DNA from: Pestalotiopsis fici W106-1
Taxonomy: Eukaryota > Ascomycota > Sordariomycetes > Amphisphaeriales > Sporocadaceae
Length of the DNA: 64,000 nucleotides
Direction of reading: 5' to 3'
Assembly: GCF_000516985.1 (NCBI RefSeq)
Contig: NW_006917096.1
Span: forward strand, 3,767,606-3,831,605
Shown here: positions 10,775 to 20,220 of the stretch, one piece after another
Layout of the letters: each line of letters starts with the position of its first letter
How positions within the stretch are numbered: the first letter of the stretch is position 1
The notes under the pieces: model-generated
What the model saw: only the letters and a program-made list of their open reading frames with translations
Told to the model about the DNA's origin: nothing
The model's database searches: none
Translations under genes and position numbers: made by a program

Positions 10775-12514
10775 ATGATGAAATCAATTGTTTCGTGGTT
10801 GCGACGGCGCGCCAAGAACTTGAAGCCTGCAAGAGAGGGCGCAACTGATGGCTTGAGTCGCCTCCCACTGGAGCTCCACTACCTTGTGCTCGAACATCTC
10901 GGGCCTGAGGATCTCGTGGTGCTACTAAATGTGTGTCGTTCATGGCGTTACATATGGCTGAGCGATGAGGTCTGGCAATGGCTGGCAATGCGCTGGCTCC
11001 CCGGCCTCCAAGAGCACATTGAGGACTGCGCGGCGCATGGTCAAGAGAGAGGGGAGATTTTCAGGCGTGTATTGGTCAAGGACCTCTTGCGCAACCATGG
11101 GCTTTTCTCGTTCTCTTCATATCACAGCTTGGACCTCGAGACCAACCGAGTTTTCAAGCTCAGCAAGGCGGTTCCCGTCGTCGATGGTGGCATTCACCAG
11201 TATAGGGACATACGAGAGCCTGAAACCGATCTAGCACGCTTCGCGAGGTTCATGTTGTACAACTCTGGAAGGATTGCTTGGTGGCCAGAGCCGTATGCCA
11301 TACCCTATGTCGCCGTTATCGACGATCTTCGGACAAGACATCGCAGAGTATATTCCTTTCCAGGCCACTGCGGAGAACGAGCTGGCTACCAGGTCGCCAT
11401 GGGCGATCAGCTTTTCATCATGGGCAAGGAGAGGACCTTGCACGTATGGCATCTCGGTACTGATTCACATCAGCTGATTGAGCTGCCTTATGACTTCAAG
11501 CGTTGTCTTACTGAGGGAGACACCATTCTGGTCATCGCCAAGAACTCGGCTGTCTATCTCTTTGAACCCGGCCAAAAGCTTCGGCAGATCGACATGTCCG
11601 ATGTTTACAAACAAGCACCAGTGACCTGGGGCGATCAAGGAGACTTCGTGCCCGGAGCCTTGGGATCCCATCGCGTGGGGCTCTGGTTGGGAAATACAAA
11701 TACAGCCATCGACTTCATCATTCATCCCACGAGGAAGAATGTCTTTTTCGTTGTGACCTTGACAGATGGGTCTATGACCGTTCACGAAGTTAATGATGGC
11801 AAACTCGCCACTTCTTACACTTTGGGAAATCAAATGCTCTCTCGTCGTGCTCTCGAGCTGTCCACACAGCTACGTTGGGAAAAAATCAATTCCAGGGGAG
11901 GTTACAACCTTCTATCGATATATCCACAACCTACCTTCAGCCCTAATGGGGTTGCTGATCTGGAAGAGCTCTGCCACGAGATAGACTGCCAGTGCCAAAG
12001 GGTGCCATTGGGAACATCGCTTGTGCACACTCTCGTGTCCGTTTGTTTCAACATCTACACCAAATGCTTCCATGTTCTGCGTCATGAACCATCCAGTTCT
12101 TACGAACCAAGAACATTCCACATATGGAACGATCGGCTTCTGTGCGCGCACGGTGTGAACTGTGACACCAGTTGCCATGTGGCCTCATTCAAGGGTGGTG
12201 CTGAAGCAAGGCGTCCGAGATGCATGAGCGCTATACCGTTCTATTCTCCTGACCGAGCTTCCAAATCTGCCGAGACAACCTTGGCTAAAAGGCGTCGGCG
12301 TCACCAGGAAGAGATGCTGGAGTGTGGTCTCTCCATGATCAATTCGCCGTACTGCGATATCGAGTATCTCTTGGAAAGCAAGCGTGGATATTCTCGACTC
12401 AGGCCACCACCACAAAACATGCCTAGGCTTGTTGGAGACGACGACTTTTTGGTGTTCTTTCAAGACGAGATTTATAGCGTCTGGATGTTTGGAGATGTCG
12501 CCTTTAGGCCATAG
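10775..12514 (+). CDS. F-box domain protein
   Basis: Intronless frame of 579 residues. The F-box occupies about residues 28-75: LSRLPLELHYLVLEHLG, then a CRSWRYIW core and VWQWLAMRW. By family knowledge such domains bind Skp1 and make the protein the substrate receptor of an SCF ubiquitin ligase. After it comes a long region with regularly spaced Trp, Gly and hydrophobic strands (for example RIAWWPEPYA, YQVAMGDQLFIMG, LHVWHLGTD) that looks like a divergent beta-propeller, as in many fungal F-box proteins. No exact repeat motif is clear. The Met codons at 10775 and 10778 are adjacent, and the first is taken. Lack of introns differs from its neighbours. Substrate unknown. Confidence 0.85.
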   Translation: MMKSIVSWLRRRAKNLKPAREGATDGLSRLPLELHYLVLEHLGPEDLVVLLNVCRSWRYIWLSDEVWQWLAMRWLPGLQEHIEDCAAHGQERGEIFRRVLVKDLLRNHGLFSFSSYHSLDLETNRVFKLSKAVPVVDGGIHQYRDIREPETDLARFARFMLYNSGRIAWWPEPYAIPYVAVIDDLRTRHRRVYSFPGHCGERAGYQVAMGDQLFIMGKERTLHVWHLGTDSHQLIELPYDFKRCLTEGDTILVIAKNSAVYLFEPGQKLRQIDMSDVYKQAPVTWGDQGDFVPGALGSHRVGLWLGNTNTAIDFIIHPTRKNVFFVVTLTDGSMTVHEVNDGKLATSYTLGNQMLSRRALELSTQLRWEKINSRGGYNLLSIYPQPTFSPNGVADLEELCHEIDCQCQRVPLGTSLVHTLVSVCFNIYTKCFHVLRHEPSSSYEPRTFHIWNDRLLCAHGVNCDTSCHVASFKGGAEARRPRCMSAIPFYSPDRASKSAETTLAKRRRRHQEEMLECGLSMINSPYCDIEYLLESKRGYSRLRPPPQNMPRLVGDDDFLVFFQDEIYSVWMFGDVAFRP

Positions 12515-13392
12515 GCTATATCTCGTGCGCTTCCTGTCACAAAGCTCATAGATCTTGGCATTGGGTACATGCTAGCTTTGGCCTCCAGCTTGATTATAAT
12601 GTTCATGCTTCACGAATATATGTTGAGCTATGGCGCATGGCGAACTGTCCAGCAACTTACCAAGACAAGTGCGACCGTCACGGTTGCGTCTACATCATGT
12701 TGTAAAGTTTGAGACCACACAGCACTAGAACATAACGCACCATTAAAGTATGCTCTTAAAGTTCCATCTCTAGCCGCTGGACTCCAGTAGCAAGAATGGA
12801 TACATGATCCAGTTTCAGCTCCTGGGGCACGATGATCACTCGGCTATTTGAGCACGAGGGATTCTGCCAGGAGGCCGAACATCCTGTCAACCATCAAGCA
12901 CTCATAAAATTGAATACCAAAGTTGAAACGGCCGCCACCGCGAGATTCGCGAAAGCTGAAGAACACCTCCATCAATCGGTCGGAGGTCCGGAGACTAGCG
13001 TCCCGGCCGAGCCCAGCTCCGCCACACATCGTGTCCAAAGGATTGATTCGGCCGAGTGGCAGATCAGCACTTGATGTCGATATGGTATAGGTTTTCAATT
13101 GTATCAAGACAACATAATATGCTTGCAACGTAGCATCATTTTGGTTTTCTAGGAATGAAGCTATTTCTCATTGCTGCTGATGCTAGTCAAATTGTTTCGG
13201 CCGAAAGATTTACGGGCACCGATGAGTATAAGAACCAGCCCCTGGCACCTAGTTAGGATCTGATTATCCATCCAACCAGTCGAGCACATACTACAGCTAT
13301 ACACATCATTCGGAAGATTCAATTTTCAGTATTCATCAATTCTGCATCATCTAAGTTATTTTTCCTTTCAAGAGTCAGCCAGTTTTCCCAAA
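12515..13392. other. Intergenic, promoter of methyltransferase gene
   Basis: Holds overlapping short frames on both strands (around 12830-13130), with no family resemblance and no conserved splice partner. A TATA-like element lies near 13227. I see no supportable gene. Confidence 0.5.
13227..13234 (+). promoter_or_regulatory. TATA-like element
   Basis: TATAAGAA lies about 160 bases upstream of the methyltransferase start codon and is followed by a pyrimidine-rich leader. Position and sequence suit a core promoter, but this rests on a short match only. Confidence 0.3.
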
Positions 13393-14268
13393 ATGTTGCA
13401 GCTATCTCCCGACGAGCTCCGACAGAAATACTTCAACTCCATTGCCCCGTCTTACGCTCGCCTGACGGGCAACACGACACGGCACAATTTTGTCGCTGCT
13501 TTGGAGCAGAGTGATCTAGGCATTACATCCAAATCTGTCGTTCTCGACAATGCTTCAGGCCCTGGAACCGCCACCTCTGCTCTCATTCCTTGGTGCGAGC
13601 GACGCAGTCTCAAGCCCAAGATTGTATTGACAGACTTCACCCCGGGCATGATTCAAGAGTTTGATGAAATCAGATCTCAACACCTACAGAGCGAGCTTTG
13701 GCAGAGCACCGAAGCCAAGGTGGCCAACGCGCTGGACCTATCTGCGTCATTCCGCGAGGGTCACTTTACCCACGTGGTGGACAGTTTCAGCGTTTCGACC
13801 GTCGGGACCAAGGACCAGCAGCAACAATCCCTCCGAGAGGCGTACAGAGTTTTGTCTCCCGGGGGCTTGGCCGTCTACCTGAACTGGAAGCGTTTCCCCA
13901 TGTCGGAGATGATCGACGCCGCCCAGGCCGATATCAAGGGCGAGGAATGGGCACGGGAGCACCGGGTACCCGTCAACGGCGCCGAGTTCATCCAGGAGGG
14001 TTACCTTGCTCAGATGATGGCTGGGGACGGCTGGGATTCAAGCAAGATTCAAACCGCGCAGACGAGCTATTTGGTCCAGGAGGGCGATGATTGGGATGGG
14101 CTTTTCGAGTTTCTGCAGGTCAGTCCACCTTCCATGATTGCAAGGCGGGGCTTCACGGCGGAAGAGGCTGCTCAGTGGCCTGAAGCGATCAAGCGGGCAA
14201 TGAGGAAAGAGAAAGAAGTCTATGGAGGGGTCTACACTGAAGCTTGGATCGTCTTGGCTAGAAAATAG
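13393..14268 (+). CDS. Class I SAM-dependent methyltransferase
   Basis: Intronless 291-residue protein of the UbiE/Methyltransf_11-25 type. Motif I, the SAM-binding loop, is VLDNASGPGTA at residues 50-60. An acidic strand end follows in IVLTDFTPGM. A motif IV-like HVVDSFSVST and a post-motif LREAYRVLSPGGLAVYL complete the Rossmann-like fold. The late FLQVSPPSMIARRGF region resembles fungal secondary-metabolite methyltransferases. No signal peptide or membrane segment, so cytosolic. The acceptor substrate cannot be read from sequence. There is no polyketide or peptide synthase in the window, so it is probably a lone gene. It is convergent with the tannase-family gene, 123 bases away. Confidence 0.88.
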   Translation: MLQLSPDELRQKYFNSIAPSYARLTGNTTRHNFVAALEQSDLGITSKSVVLDNASGPGTATSALIPWCERRSLKPKIVLTDFTPGMIQEFDEIRSQHLQSELWQSTEAKVANALDLSASFREGHFTHVVDSFSVSTVGTKDQQQQSLREAYRVLSPGGLAVYLNWKRFPMSEMIDAAQADIKGEEWAREHRVPVNGAEFIQEGYLAQMMAGDGWDSSKIQTAQTSYLVQEGDDWDGLFEFLQVSPPSMIARRGFTAEEAAQWPEAIKRAMRKEKEVYGGVYTEAWIVLARK

Positions 14269-14391
14269 ATCGAGTGAATAGTCAAGTCAGATAACAAAGG
14301 CAAAGAGCCGTTTAAGAGAGCAAAGACACATCCGGAAGGAGATCAATGGATGCTACATTTCAATCAATGGTGTTATAGGGTCTGTTTATGA

Positions 14392-16377
14392 CTAGTCAAG
14401 ATTTTGGCATTCCCAGTTCTCTGGAGCGTCCACGTCGCCGGATCCCGTGTATTTGGCTTGCTTGGGATAAACGCAGAGTGGTCGTTGACTCTGGACACCA
14501 AGAGAGGCGGTGTCATTTACGTACTTGGTGGCGATCAGCTTGTCTGGAGCCGTCCCGTGCTCAACCCAATTCATCAACGCCAGGATGATATCGTGATCAG
14601 CGTCTTCATAACCGGGGACGGAGTGGGTTACGTTGTCGAGACTCTGGCTTCCACCAGCGATGTACCAAGGGGCAGAGTCGGAGCCCGAGCAGTGGCTCAT
14701 ACCGGGGATGAGGAAGAATCGATAGAAATCGTCCAGGTTCACGCCCTTGGGAACAAGGGTATCGGAAACCTTGTCGTAAAATACCTTGCTGCTTCCCGTG
14801 GGAATGAGAAGATCGGCTCCGCCATGATACATCATGACTTTTCCTCCTCGGTGCATAAACGGGGTCATGTCAAATGCATCTGCGGTCGCATTACCAGGGT
14901 CAATCTGGTCGGCCAATTGAACGTCTGCATAGGAGAACTGAGTGTAGTCCCACGTCGTATCGTTGTACACCCAATTCTGGTAGTAACCATATCCGAGAGG
15001 GAGTATGCTGCCCATCAAGGCGCTGGCGTCTGTTCCAAGCGTCGCTCCCGGAAAGATGAGCGTGCCATTCTCCGTGGTCCAATCATTGTAAAAGGCATAC
15101 ACGTTCTCAAGCTGATCTTCGCTCAGACAGCCGGTTTCGTTCCCAGCTGTGCAAAGGAGCGCCTGGTAGTCGAAGTTGCACCCAAAAGGATCAGAGATTA
15201 TACCGTCCGTAACGCCGTCTTGGGGGTCGCACTGTTTTTCCATCTCCGCAACAATCACAGGGAACAGAGAGGGATCGACGTATTTGCTAGAATTGGTTGG
15301 GTAGTCGAGAAGACCAGATCTCAAGGTCTGCGCAGCCAAATGAGGCGACCACCATGCTACCGACCATGTCAGCATATGAACTTATCAATATCATTGTAAA
15401 AGAACGTTCCCAGGGACTCACCAGGAGCGCCAACAGAGATACCGTCAAAGTCTTGCGGGTAAAGTTGGGCTTCCCTCAGCCCTTGGCGCCCGCCAGTTGA
15501 GCAACTTGCATAGTACGAGTATTGAATACCTGTTGGCGGAGCGTAGTATTCACTAACAATATGCTTCGCCAATTCGACAGACCCGTGCATCGCCCGATAT
15601 CCCCAGTCGATTAGGGATTCTGGCTGGTTCAGTCCCCACTACAACAATACCTGTGTTAGCAATTGCCTTTCTAGGCGGTCAAGTTACTTTAGAGTGGTCC
15701 TTAGCATTTTGCCTAGGTATGCTCCTGAGACGGTACCAGACGGGCAATTATATGCTTGCAGGGCGACCTTACACAGGTAAAAAGAATAGAAGAAAAATAC
15801 AAAAGAAATTGCTTACCGCTCCAGTGTCGATGGCTGATGCATTGTGGCCAGTGTCTGTAGACTATAATGCCGGAACCATCACGTTAGTCTTGTTGGTTAT
15901 CCTCGTGTGGCCATGTCGATGGACTGCTGTATAATACTGACCATGGTGGCAAAGCCATAATGCGAGAATATGCCCATATCTGGCCTAAAATTTCAGAAAA
16001 TTAGTATTTCAATAGTCGTCATCGCTTTCTTTCGGCCCTTTGCCATACCAATTAATACCGCCGCCGTAACCACCGTTTCCGGTGGCCAAGAACCTTTGGT
16101 TCCATGTCGTATCGGGGAGGAAGAGTCCAAAGTTGTAAGACGAGTTCTGAGAAGACTTGACATTGATACCGACAGCGCAGACTGCGGGGAGGTTCGTAGC
16201 ATTGTCGGGGAAGGCCAATGACGGAATGCCAAAAGATGCACCCTCGGCTACAGTGTAGACATAGTTCACAGTGGCATTCTCATTGAATGCAACGGCTGAC
16301 GATATGAACTCTTCCGAGCAGTCCAGACCAAAAACAGTAGGAACTGCAAGGAGTGCAAGCGGTAGAAATCTCGCCAT
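14392..16377 (-). CDS. Secreted tannase / feruloyl esterase family protein
   Basis: Predicted 532-residue extracellular esterase, hydrolysing galloyl, feruloyl or related phenolic esters. Exons are 16377-16049, 15984-15942, 15861-15817, 15638-15422 and 15356-14392; phases close although exons 2 and 3 are only 43 and 45 nt. The N-terminus (MARFLPLALLAVPTVFG) is a signal peptide. The family's CS-D-HC motif is complete: nucleophile Ser186 beside Cys185 in SCSTGG, Asp in YHGGADLLIP, and His next to Cys in GMSHC, so the Cys-Cys bond that ties the triad together can form. NGGYGGGINW and DFDGISVGAP are also typical. Several Asn-X-Ser/Thr sites suggest glycosylation. Tannase and feruloyl esterase activity cannot be told apart by eye. 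Confidence 0.93.
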
Positions 16378-17838
16378 CTCGCGGTATTCGAAGGTACAGC
16401 CGTCACCAAGGAGGAGTGTTCGTTGTGACTGGGCGATCAGGCGGCGGCAAGGACTTATACTTACGACATTGATCGACAGCTGCCGCAGTACCTGAATTCA
16501 TGACATAACAATCCAACCTGCTACCACAATAATATGGCTCATTAATCAACCAGGCTTGGCAGGCACACTGTGGCCCTTGTTTTGCTTGCTTGTATCCTGG
16601 CAACCTGGAAATGGACAAGGGCAGCGGTCACCATCTGGGATTTCCGTGTCTGTGGGGTCCTCGGCACTCGACACGGGTTCCCGTAAGGATACGCACATAG
16701 TAGTACTACTAGGCATTACGATTTGGCTGAACAACCCCAGGATCACAAGCATCCCCCGGATGAAGAGATTGGCGATCGACAATTGTTTACCCCACAAAGC
16801 GGATATTACTAACCGATTGCAGTGTGGTAACGGAACACAGACTCGAGGGAATCGACACTACCACAGTAGTCACACTTGGAGGTTGAGCAGGCAGGCAATC
16901 CCTCAAACTATTAGTGTGCGCCATTTCCAACTGGTAAGGGAAACGTATCCAATCCCATAGACAAGGTCGTCGTTGCTGAGCCTCAAGAAGCGATTCACTC
17001 GCTGCAGATTTGATTTGGCTATACTTGATATAGGCCACCACAACGACACGTTGAGTCGAGTGTTCCTTGCAATACTAGCCAACGCAAAGCATGCCTTCTA
17101 CTATGTAGGCTCTCGCCAGCTTCGGGTCTAGAATGATGTGAGATGGCTGGTTCGTCTTGTATGGTAGGAGTCATGAGGATCCGAGTTGAGCGGACAAGAC
17201 ACGACAGCCAGGGCATGCTGGGTATCGCATTGGGTAGAAGTACGGACAAATATCAATCAATCAGCCTCCCCCAGCAATCGACGGAGCCAAGAAAGGCAGG
17301 CAGAGAGGCAGGTGCTTAAGCCTTTTCATTACTAGGGTCAGTTGTCTCAAGTCCTGATGAAAGGGGACTCGATTGTCATGCAGTGACCGGAGCAAACCAC
17401 TGAAGGGCCCGCCAACGCAGGATCGAAAAGGAGACGGAGGTTCTAAGGGAGGTGGACTAGAGGGGGGTGCTGCAGATGGCCACAGCTGCCCGTGCTCACC
17501 TGCTGCTGGTAAACCGCCGTCAGCGGCGCCAGCGGCGGCGGCACCCCCCCTGAACTGAGACGGGAGCGAGCGAGCGAGCCCCTGAAGCGATCGCACTCAA
17601 GTCAGTGACCAGTAAGTCAAGTAGTACTCAGTACCTTATTAGTGTGGTGGCCGAGACACGGAGCCGATCATTGTAATTCGCAAGCGACATCCATCACTCA
17701 CTCCATATTTTGTCGAGGCAATCCTTCACTCCCTACCGGACCAATCGGCGTCGTCAGTCGTTCATTCACCTGAAATCAATCAAAGATCCCAAGAACCCTA
17801 CAATTCGTCTCCCGAAACCGCCCATCAACACCGCCGCA
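16378..17838. other. Intergenic, no supportable gene
   Basis: This 1.46 kb lies between the tannase-family start and the coactosin start, which diverge. On the minus strand, 16403-17041 has several Cys-rich short frames that look vaguely like a small secreted protein, but I could not join them in phase. A plus-strand frame at 16556-16960 opens with a hydrophobic N-terminus but has no known family. The last 500 bases are GC-rich, with a GCGAGCGAGCGAGC patch, as in a housekeeping promoter. Confidence 0.45.
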
Positions 17839-18279
17839 ATGTCCGGAGTTGATGCGCCCGAGATCCTCGCGGCCTACGATGCCGTGCGCTCCGACAAGGA
17901 TGCCACCAACTGGCTCCTCATCTCGTACGCCAGCGCAATGGGCGATAAGTTGACCCTCACGGGCACGGGCACGGGCGGCCTCGAGGAGCTTGCCGGCAAG
18001 CTGGACGACGGCCAGGCGCAGTACGCATATGTGCGCGTCGAGTACGCCAACGATACCGAGTCGAAGCGGGTCAAGTTTGCGCTTGTGATCTGGATCGGCG
18101 AGAACACAAAGGTCATGCGCAAGGCGCGCGTCAGCATTGAGAGCGGCAACGTCAAGAGGGTTCTTGCGCACCACTCCATCACCGTCGATGCCAGGGACAA
18201 GAGCGACGTCACCGAGAAGGAGATTGTACCACGGTTACGGAAGGCAGGGGGTGCTGATTACAATGGTGGACGGGGCTGA
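17839..18279 (+). CDS. Coactosin-like ADF-H domain protein
   Basis: Predicted 146 residues, close to the usual length for coactosins, which bind actin filaments through one ADF/cofilin-homology domain. The start at 17839 follows GCCGCA, a good fungal initiation context, and opens MSGVDAPEILAAYDAV. Family landmarks are the KDATNWLLISY stretch, YAYVRVEYAND, and the RVKFALVIWIGE core where coactosins bind actin, then HHSITVDARDKSD. The frame stays open upstream but without an ATG, so the shorter start is chosen. It is intronless here, which is less common for this family; an intron in the leader is possible. Cytoplasmic, actin cortex. A TCTG microsatellite lies just beyond the stop. Confidence 0.87.
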   Translation: MSGVDAPEILAAYDAVRSDKDATNWLLISYASAMGDKLTLTGTGTGGLEELAGKLDDGQAQYAYVRVEYANDTESKRVKFALVIWIGENTKVMRKARVSIESGNVKRVLAHHSITVDARDKSDVTEKEIVPRLRKAGGADYNGGRG

Positions 18280-18898
18280 AGCGGTGGCATGCCGTATGTC
18301 TGTCTGTCTGTCTGTATACATACTCTCGTCTTGAGGAGGGTGTAGCAAGGGGTTCCTGGATACTATCGACGTGGGAAGAACAAGGGGAACGAAGCATCAA
18401 ACAATCACTTCACGTTGGGGACGGTGCGCAGCGAACGGTGTGTTGGATTTGCATACAGGGTGGGAACAAGGAACATAACAAAAGAAAATCAGCTATCTGC
18501 ATAGAAATCAATTGAAGCGCAAAGAAGAAGGATCATATATACCTACTGTTGAATTTCTTCTTCTGCTTTCCCATCTTCAATCCATCAGTTGGCCAGTCCC
18601 CTTTCTTTTTTGGAGGGGGGGCGGGGCGGGCACATGTCAGCTTAGTCATTCAGCGTTTCTTTGGCGGGGTGAATCCTTGGGAGTTGCGATTCTTGTCTGG
18701 TTTGCCCCTCCAATCTGCAATTCCAGGGTCCAACTATTACTACCTACAATTTACTTACCACCTTCCTACCTAGCCTTGACCAGACTGAGCAATACATTGG
18801 TAGCTCTCGACTCCCAGGATTGATCATCGCCCGTTTCAACGTAATTCAAGAGGTCCAAACACTTACAAAATATTACAATTCCACAATCAAACTCGACC
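18280..18898. other. Intergenic with TCTG microsatellite
   Basis: The 3' flank of the coactosin gene and leader of the next gene. A short (TCTG)n run sits at about 18298-18316. The rest is pyrimidine-rich, typical of a fungal leader. No gene seen. Confidence 0.5.
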
Positions 18899-20220
18899 AT
18901 GGACATTTCGAACCCCCGGCGAATTCTAGCCGTCTCCCGGGCAGACTCGGAGCTCCATCTCAGCAGGTTCGTAAAAGGTGAGCAAATCTAAAAGGCACTC
19001 ATTCGTTCCTTTCAAGCCCCTCTCGGTCCTTGCCTAGAATCCGTCCTTCATAATGTGGCGACCGAACATGGAAGTGGTCCTTTCTTTGGCCATGGTCCTA
19101 TTTTAAAAAAAAAAAAAAAAAAAAATTTAGTAGCTGATTCAACCTCCACTCATCACGATCGAGCCGTCCTCCTTCCATGAAGCTATCCGCAACCATGCTT
19201 GCCCGCCTAGGTAATGATGACTGAGACAAAAGCCCCCAGATCTTACGGGCAACGCGCCCGAGGCGGCAGAAACGTTGGCAGGTACCACTCATGACCTCGA
19301 CCTCAAGACAGCATATTACACAGCAACAGTTCCAATCTGGCTCGATCTCGTATCAGAGCCATCAGAATGGTCGGGGTCCTTTCTCTCCCCAGAGGCCAAG
19401 GAAGTCCTCGACGTTCTTGGCGGCATTGTCGTCATCTTCCCGCTTCCCACCAAGCCTGACGGGGACGAAGCGCGCGCAGCTAGGGACCTGATTGAGCACG
19501 TTGGTAAAGTTGTCAAGGAAGGGCTCGGCGGCTGGCAGTGGGAAGGCGTCGGACTATGTCTGGGCTTTGGCGAACTCGATAACGTCGATGAGTGGGATGA
19601 GTGCGCGGCAGAGAATGGCCTGGAATTCGTGCAGGTTCGCGCGGAAATGAGCGAGGCAAGAAATGAGTATGGAGGTATGTCGATCGAAAGAGCCAGGGCT
19701 CTTTTCTTCTTCTTTGCCCACCCACTATTGGTCTGGACTTACAAGTACAACAGAAAAGACCGGTATTCCACGCGTCAGGGAAGCTTTGGAAGCAAATGAT
19801 TGGGCACATGTTGACGGTGATCTGGGATCCGACTTTGAAGATTTCGAAGCAGCACTTGATGGCGGCGACGATGAGGCAACCGACCCAGCACTTACTTCTT
19901 TTGGAGACAAGGGTCCCGACCTGGACCCCGAAAGCCTAGACTTTGGGTTTGACAAGGCAGATTTCGAGGGTTTGAAGCGCGCTATTTGGAGCGCTGGACA
20001 GGAGTCTGGGGAGGATTTCATGAATGGCGAGCCGGCCCAGCGGACAGTACAAACGACAGGAGACAGCGAAGGTGTCACATTAGATGATAATGAGGTTCAG
20101 AAACTCGAGGGTATGATGCGCAAACTGCAAGCTGTCAGGGACATGAGTGCAGGCTTGCCGGAGGATCAGAGGAAGCGGATGGCGGCGAAAGCTGTTGGAG
20201 AGGTCATGAAGGATCTTTGA
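18899..20220 (+). CDS. irc6: Alpha/gamma-adaptin-binding p34 family protein (Irc6-like)
   Basis: A 326-residue member of the p34/AAGAB-Irc6 family, which assists clathrin adaptor complexes in vesicle traffic. Exons are 18899-18977, 19240-19674 and 19754-20220, in phase. The N-terminus ISNPRRILAVSRADS is the start of the family's G-like domain. TAYYTATVPIWLDLVSEP and VLGGIVVIFPLP follow, then GVGLCLGFGE. The C-terminal exon has a conserved FEDFEAALDGGD-like acidic helix and ends with EGMMRKLQAVRDMSAGLP, characteristic of this family's tail. The first intron is long for this genome (262 nt) and holds 21 consecutive A. Cytosolic. Irc6 in yeast was named for increased recombination centres, but adaptor binding is the better-supported role. 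Confidence 0.88.
19105..19125 (+). repeat. Poly-A run inside an intron
   Basis: A run of 21 A lies in the first intron of the Irc6-like gene. A homopolymer of this length is liable to length variation and sequencing error. Confidence 0.9.

Noticed and set aside
10775..14268. Secondary-metabolite cluster around the methyltransferase
   Set aside because: No polyketide synthase, peptide synthetase, terpene cyclase or P450 lies nearby; the neighbours are an F-box protein and a secreted esterase.
14404..15399. 331-codon plus-strand open frame over the tannase-family gene
   Set aside because: It is antisense to a fully conserved esterase, so it is a shadow frame.
16556..16960. 134-codon plus-strand frame with hydrophobic N-terminus
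   Set aside because: The signal-like start is followed by sequence without conserved Cys pattern or domain, and minus-strand frames of similar quality overlap it.
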